Both the position numbers and the translations under genes were made by a program. 15,967 bases of DNA from Pirellulales bacterium (GTDB lineage Bacteria > Planctomycetota > Planctomycetia > Pirellulales > JAICIG01): positions 1 through 15,967 of the forward strand of contig JAICIG010000152.1 of the NCBI GenBank assembly GCA_025924495.1, read 5' to 3'. Below the pieces are notes generated by a model. That model saw only the letters and a program-made list of their open reading frames with translations. It made no database searches and had not been told where the DNA came from. Within the stretch, counting starts at the first letter, position 1. Each line of letters opens with the position of its first letter. Positions 15,038-15,967 of the stretch are shown piece after piece.

Positions 15038-15967
15038 TCATTTGGCCACCTTCGCCAGCTCGCCTCGGGGAACGGGAAATACCGAGAAGTCATATCGCTC
15101 ATCCGACTCGCCCAACTCCAAATATCGCCTCGCTCGCTCCTCATTCTGTCGCACGACCGTCCGTCGCCCAGCAACCTGCGGAGCCGCCGCCGCCAACTTC
15201 TCCACTCGCACTTGGCCACCTTCGCACCGCTGACCACCTTCGCTCGCACTCGGAGTTTCCGCCGGGTCCTGCTCCTCTCCCGCTCCGCACTCCGCGCTCC
15301 CAGTTCCGCGCTCTTCCTCATTCCGCATTCCGCATTCCGAAATCCGCATTTCCCCCAGTTCCCATGCCCACGGTCCGTCGAAGGCCGTTTTCCTCGGCTT
15401 CAACCCCAGCGCCTTAGCGGCCCGGCGCAATGTCCTGGCCGAGATGCCGCAACTGCGGGCCTGCCGGAAGAGCTCGGTGGATTCGACCGTTCCGTCCGCC
15501 AGCGCCGCTAGCAGCCACTCGGCCGCATCTTCGCGATCGCGCTGTTCGGCCTCGCGACGGGCGGTCGGCGGCACGATCTTCGTGGCGGAAAGCTCGACCG
15601 CGCCCGGCTCCCAGACGACTCGGCCCTCTCGAATCCGGAAGGCGGCGGCCGGCGCCATCTCGCCCAAGCTGTTTTTGATCGGCAGCAATAAGCGTCGCGT
15701 CGGATCTTCCGCATCGTTTGCCGTCAACCAGACGACCGGGGCGATGGCCGACAGCTCGGCCAGCTCTCGCGCCGCCACGCGTCCGCCCGCCGGACCGTTC
15801 AACCGGGCCAGCGCCACGATGGCGGTATTCGTCTTTACAGCGATGGTCGCCAGGCGGATCAGCAGGCATTTGATCCGCGCGCGGCTGGGCGTTTCGTCGA
15901 GGCTGGCGGCCCAGGCTTCGAGATTGTCGATGACGATCATATTGGCGTCGTAGCCGAACTGAATGCC
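15038..15967 (-). CDS. RepA/AAA_25-like replicative ATPase, C-terminal part, 5' end outside window
   Basis: The frame is open to the right edge; 309 codons are visible. A hydrophobic strand MIVIDNLEAW is the Walker B region of a RecA-fold ATPase of the RepA hexameric-helicase type. It is followed by KTNTAIVALARLNGP, VVWLTANDAEDPTRRLLLPI with KNSLGE, and FRIREGRVVWEPG, the strand series typical of this family in planctomycetes. A small winged-helix segment follows (visible residues about 160-206, GISARTLRRAAKALGLKPRK then FDGPWAWELG). Usually the protein ends soon after this. Here about 100 further low-complexity residues follow, the first part made of heptad-repeat DNA (7-aa units such as RISECGM). 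The Walker A part lies outside. Such ATPases often sit in integrated elements; no integrase is visible here. Confidence 0.8.
   Translation of the reverse strand, partial: GIQFGYDANMIVIDNLEAWAASLDETPSRARIKCLLIRLATIAVKTNTAIVALARLNGPAGGRVAARELAELSAIAPVVWLTANDAEDPTRRLLLPIKNSLGEMAPAAAFRIREGRVVWEPGAVELSATKIVPPTARREAEQRDREDAAEWLLAALADGTVESTELFRQARSCGISARTLRRAAKALGLKPRKTAFDGPWAWELGEMRISECGMRNEEERGTGSAECGAGEEQDPAETPSASEGGQRCEGGQVRVEKLAAAAPQVAGRRTVVRQNEERARRYLELGESDERYDFSVFPVPRGELAKVAK
15043..15240. repeat. Recurrent TGGCCACCTT motif in the ATPase tail
   Basis: TGGCCACCTT occurs exactly at 15043-15052 and 15213-15222, with a one-base variant TGACCACCTT at 15231-15240. A further exact copy lies outside the gene at 14920-14929. 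On the coding (minus) strand the unit reads AAGGTGGCCA and is used in different frames, for instance as the terminal KVAK, so it is a DNA-level repeat rather than a protein repeat. Confidence 0.55.
15281..15357. repeat. Degenerate heptanucleotide tandem repeat inside the ATPase gene
   Basis: About eleven 7-bp units run head to tail. The clearest are ATTCCGC, ATTCCGC, ATTCCGA, AATCCGC and ATTTCCC at 15320-15354; further left they decay (CACTCCG, CGCTCCC, AGTTCCG, CGCTCTT). Because 21 bp equals three heptads and seven codons, the gene product shows 7-residue units (RISECGM, RNEEERG, TGSAECG). The array starts straight after the winged-helix domain. Confidence 0.75.

Noticed and set aside
15281..15357. 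CRISPR array
   Set aside because: The units are 7 bp, contiguous and degenerate, with no spacers; this is a heptad tandem repeat.
15038..15967. Evidence for a complete integrated element at the right end
   Set aside because: Only the ATPase 3' part is visible; no integrase, excisionase, att repeat or tRNA target is in the window, so an element is only suspected.

Overview
The window is GC-rich, gene-dense bacterial chromosome and looks like a planctomycete of the Pirellulales type. That placement is inferred from family resemblance: several Pirellulales-like uncharacterised envelope proteins, a type-2 OMP decarboxylase, small Cys/Gly/Tyr-rich lipoproteins and a RepA-like ATPase with a repeat-filled tail. 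No rRNA or tRNA gene is visible to confirm it.

Layout from left to right. (1) 1-1026 (+): the C-terminal three quarters of an MgtE magnesium channel, cut by the window edge. (2) 1070-4467 (-): a two-gene unit, an MFS transporter followed by a PTS enzyme I; stop and start codons overlap as ATGA. (3) 4606-5709 (+): an NADP-type glucose 1-dehydrogenase of the archaeal medium-chain family, divergent from the MFS gene. (4) 5811-7112: three small envelope-type or coiled-coil proteins: a 56-aa lipoprotein (-), a 181-aa coiled-coil lipoprotein (+) and a ~59-aa coiled-coil peptide (-). (5) 7348-7694 (+): ribosomal protein S21 with a recognisable sigma-70 promoter, strong Shine-Dalgarno sequence and terminator-like hairpin. 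(6) 7695-8569: a sparsely coding stretch, then a 166-aa protein of unknown function. (7) 8618-11109: two divergent uncharacterised genes, a secreted protein (-) and a membrane-anchored HEAT-like protein (+). (8) 11136-14796 (-): a probable pyrF - ribokinase - aldehyde-dehydrogenase-like operon. (9) 14797-15967: low-complexity, heptad-repeat DNA running into the 3' end of a RepA/AAA_25-like ATPase gene that continues off the right edge.

Most of the window is ordinary metabolism and housekeeping: Mg2+ uptake, PTS phosphotransfer, glucose oxidation, pyrimidine synthesis, ribose phosphorylation and translation. The right end is the only part with an accessory-element flavour, because RepA-like ATPases of this type often belong to integrated elements, but no integrase, att site or terminal repeat is visible. 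I did not find a convincing new multi-gene system. The best leads are the repeat-derived tail of the ATPase, the coupled MFS-enzyme I pair, the divergent ALDH paired with ribokinase, and the unassigned small or envelope proteins.
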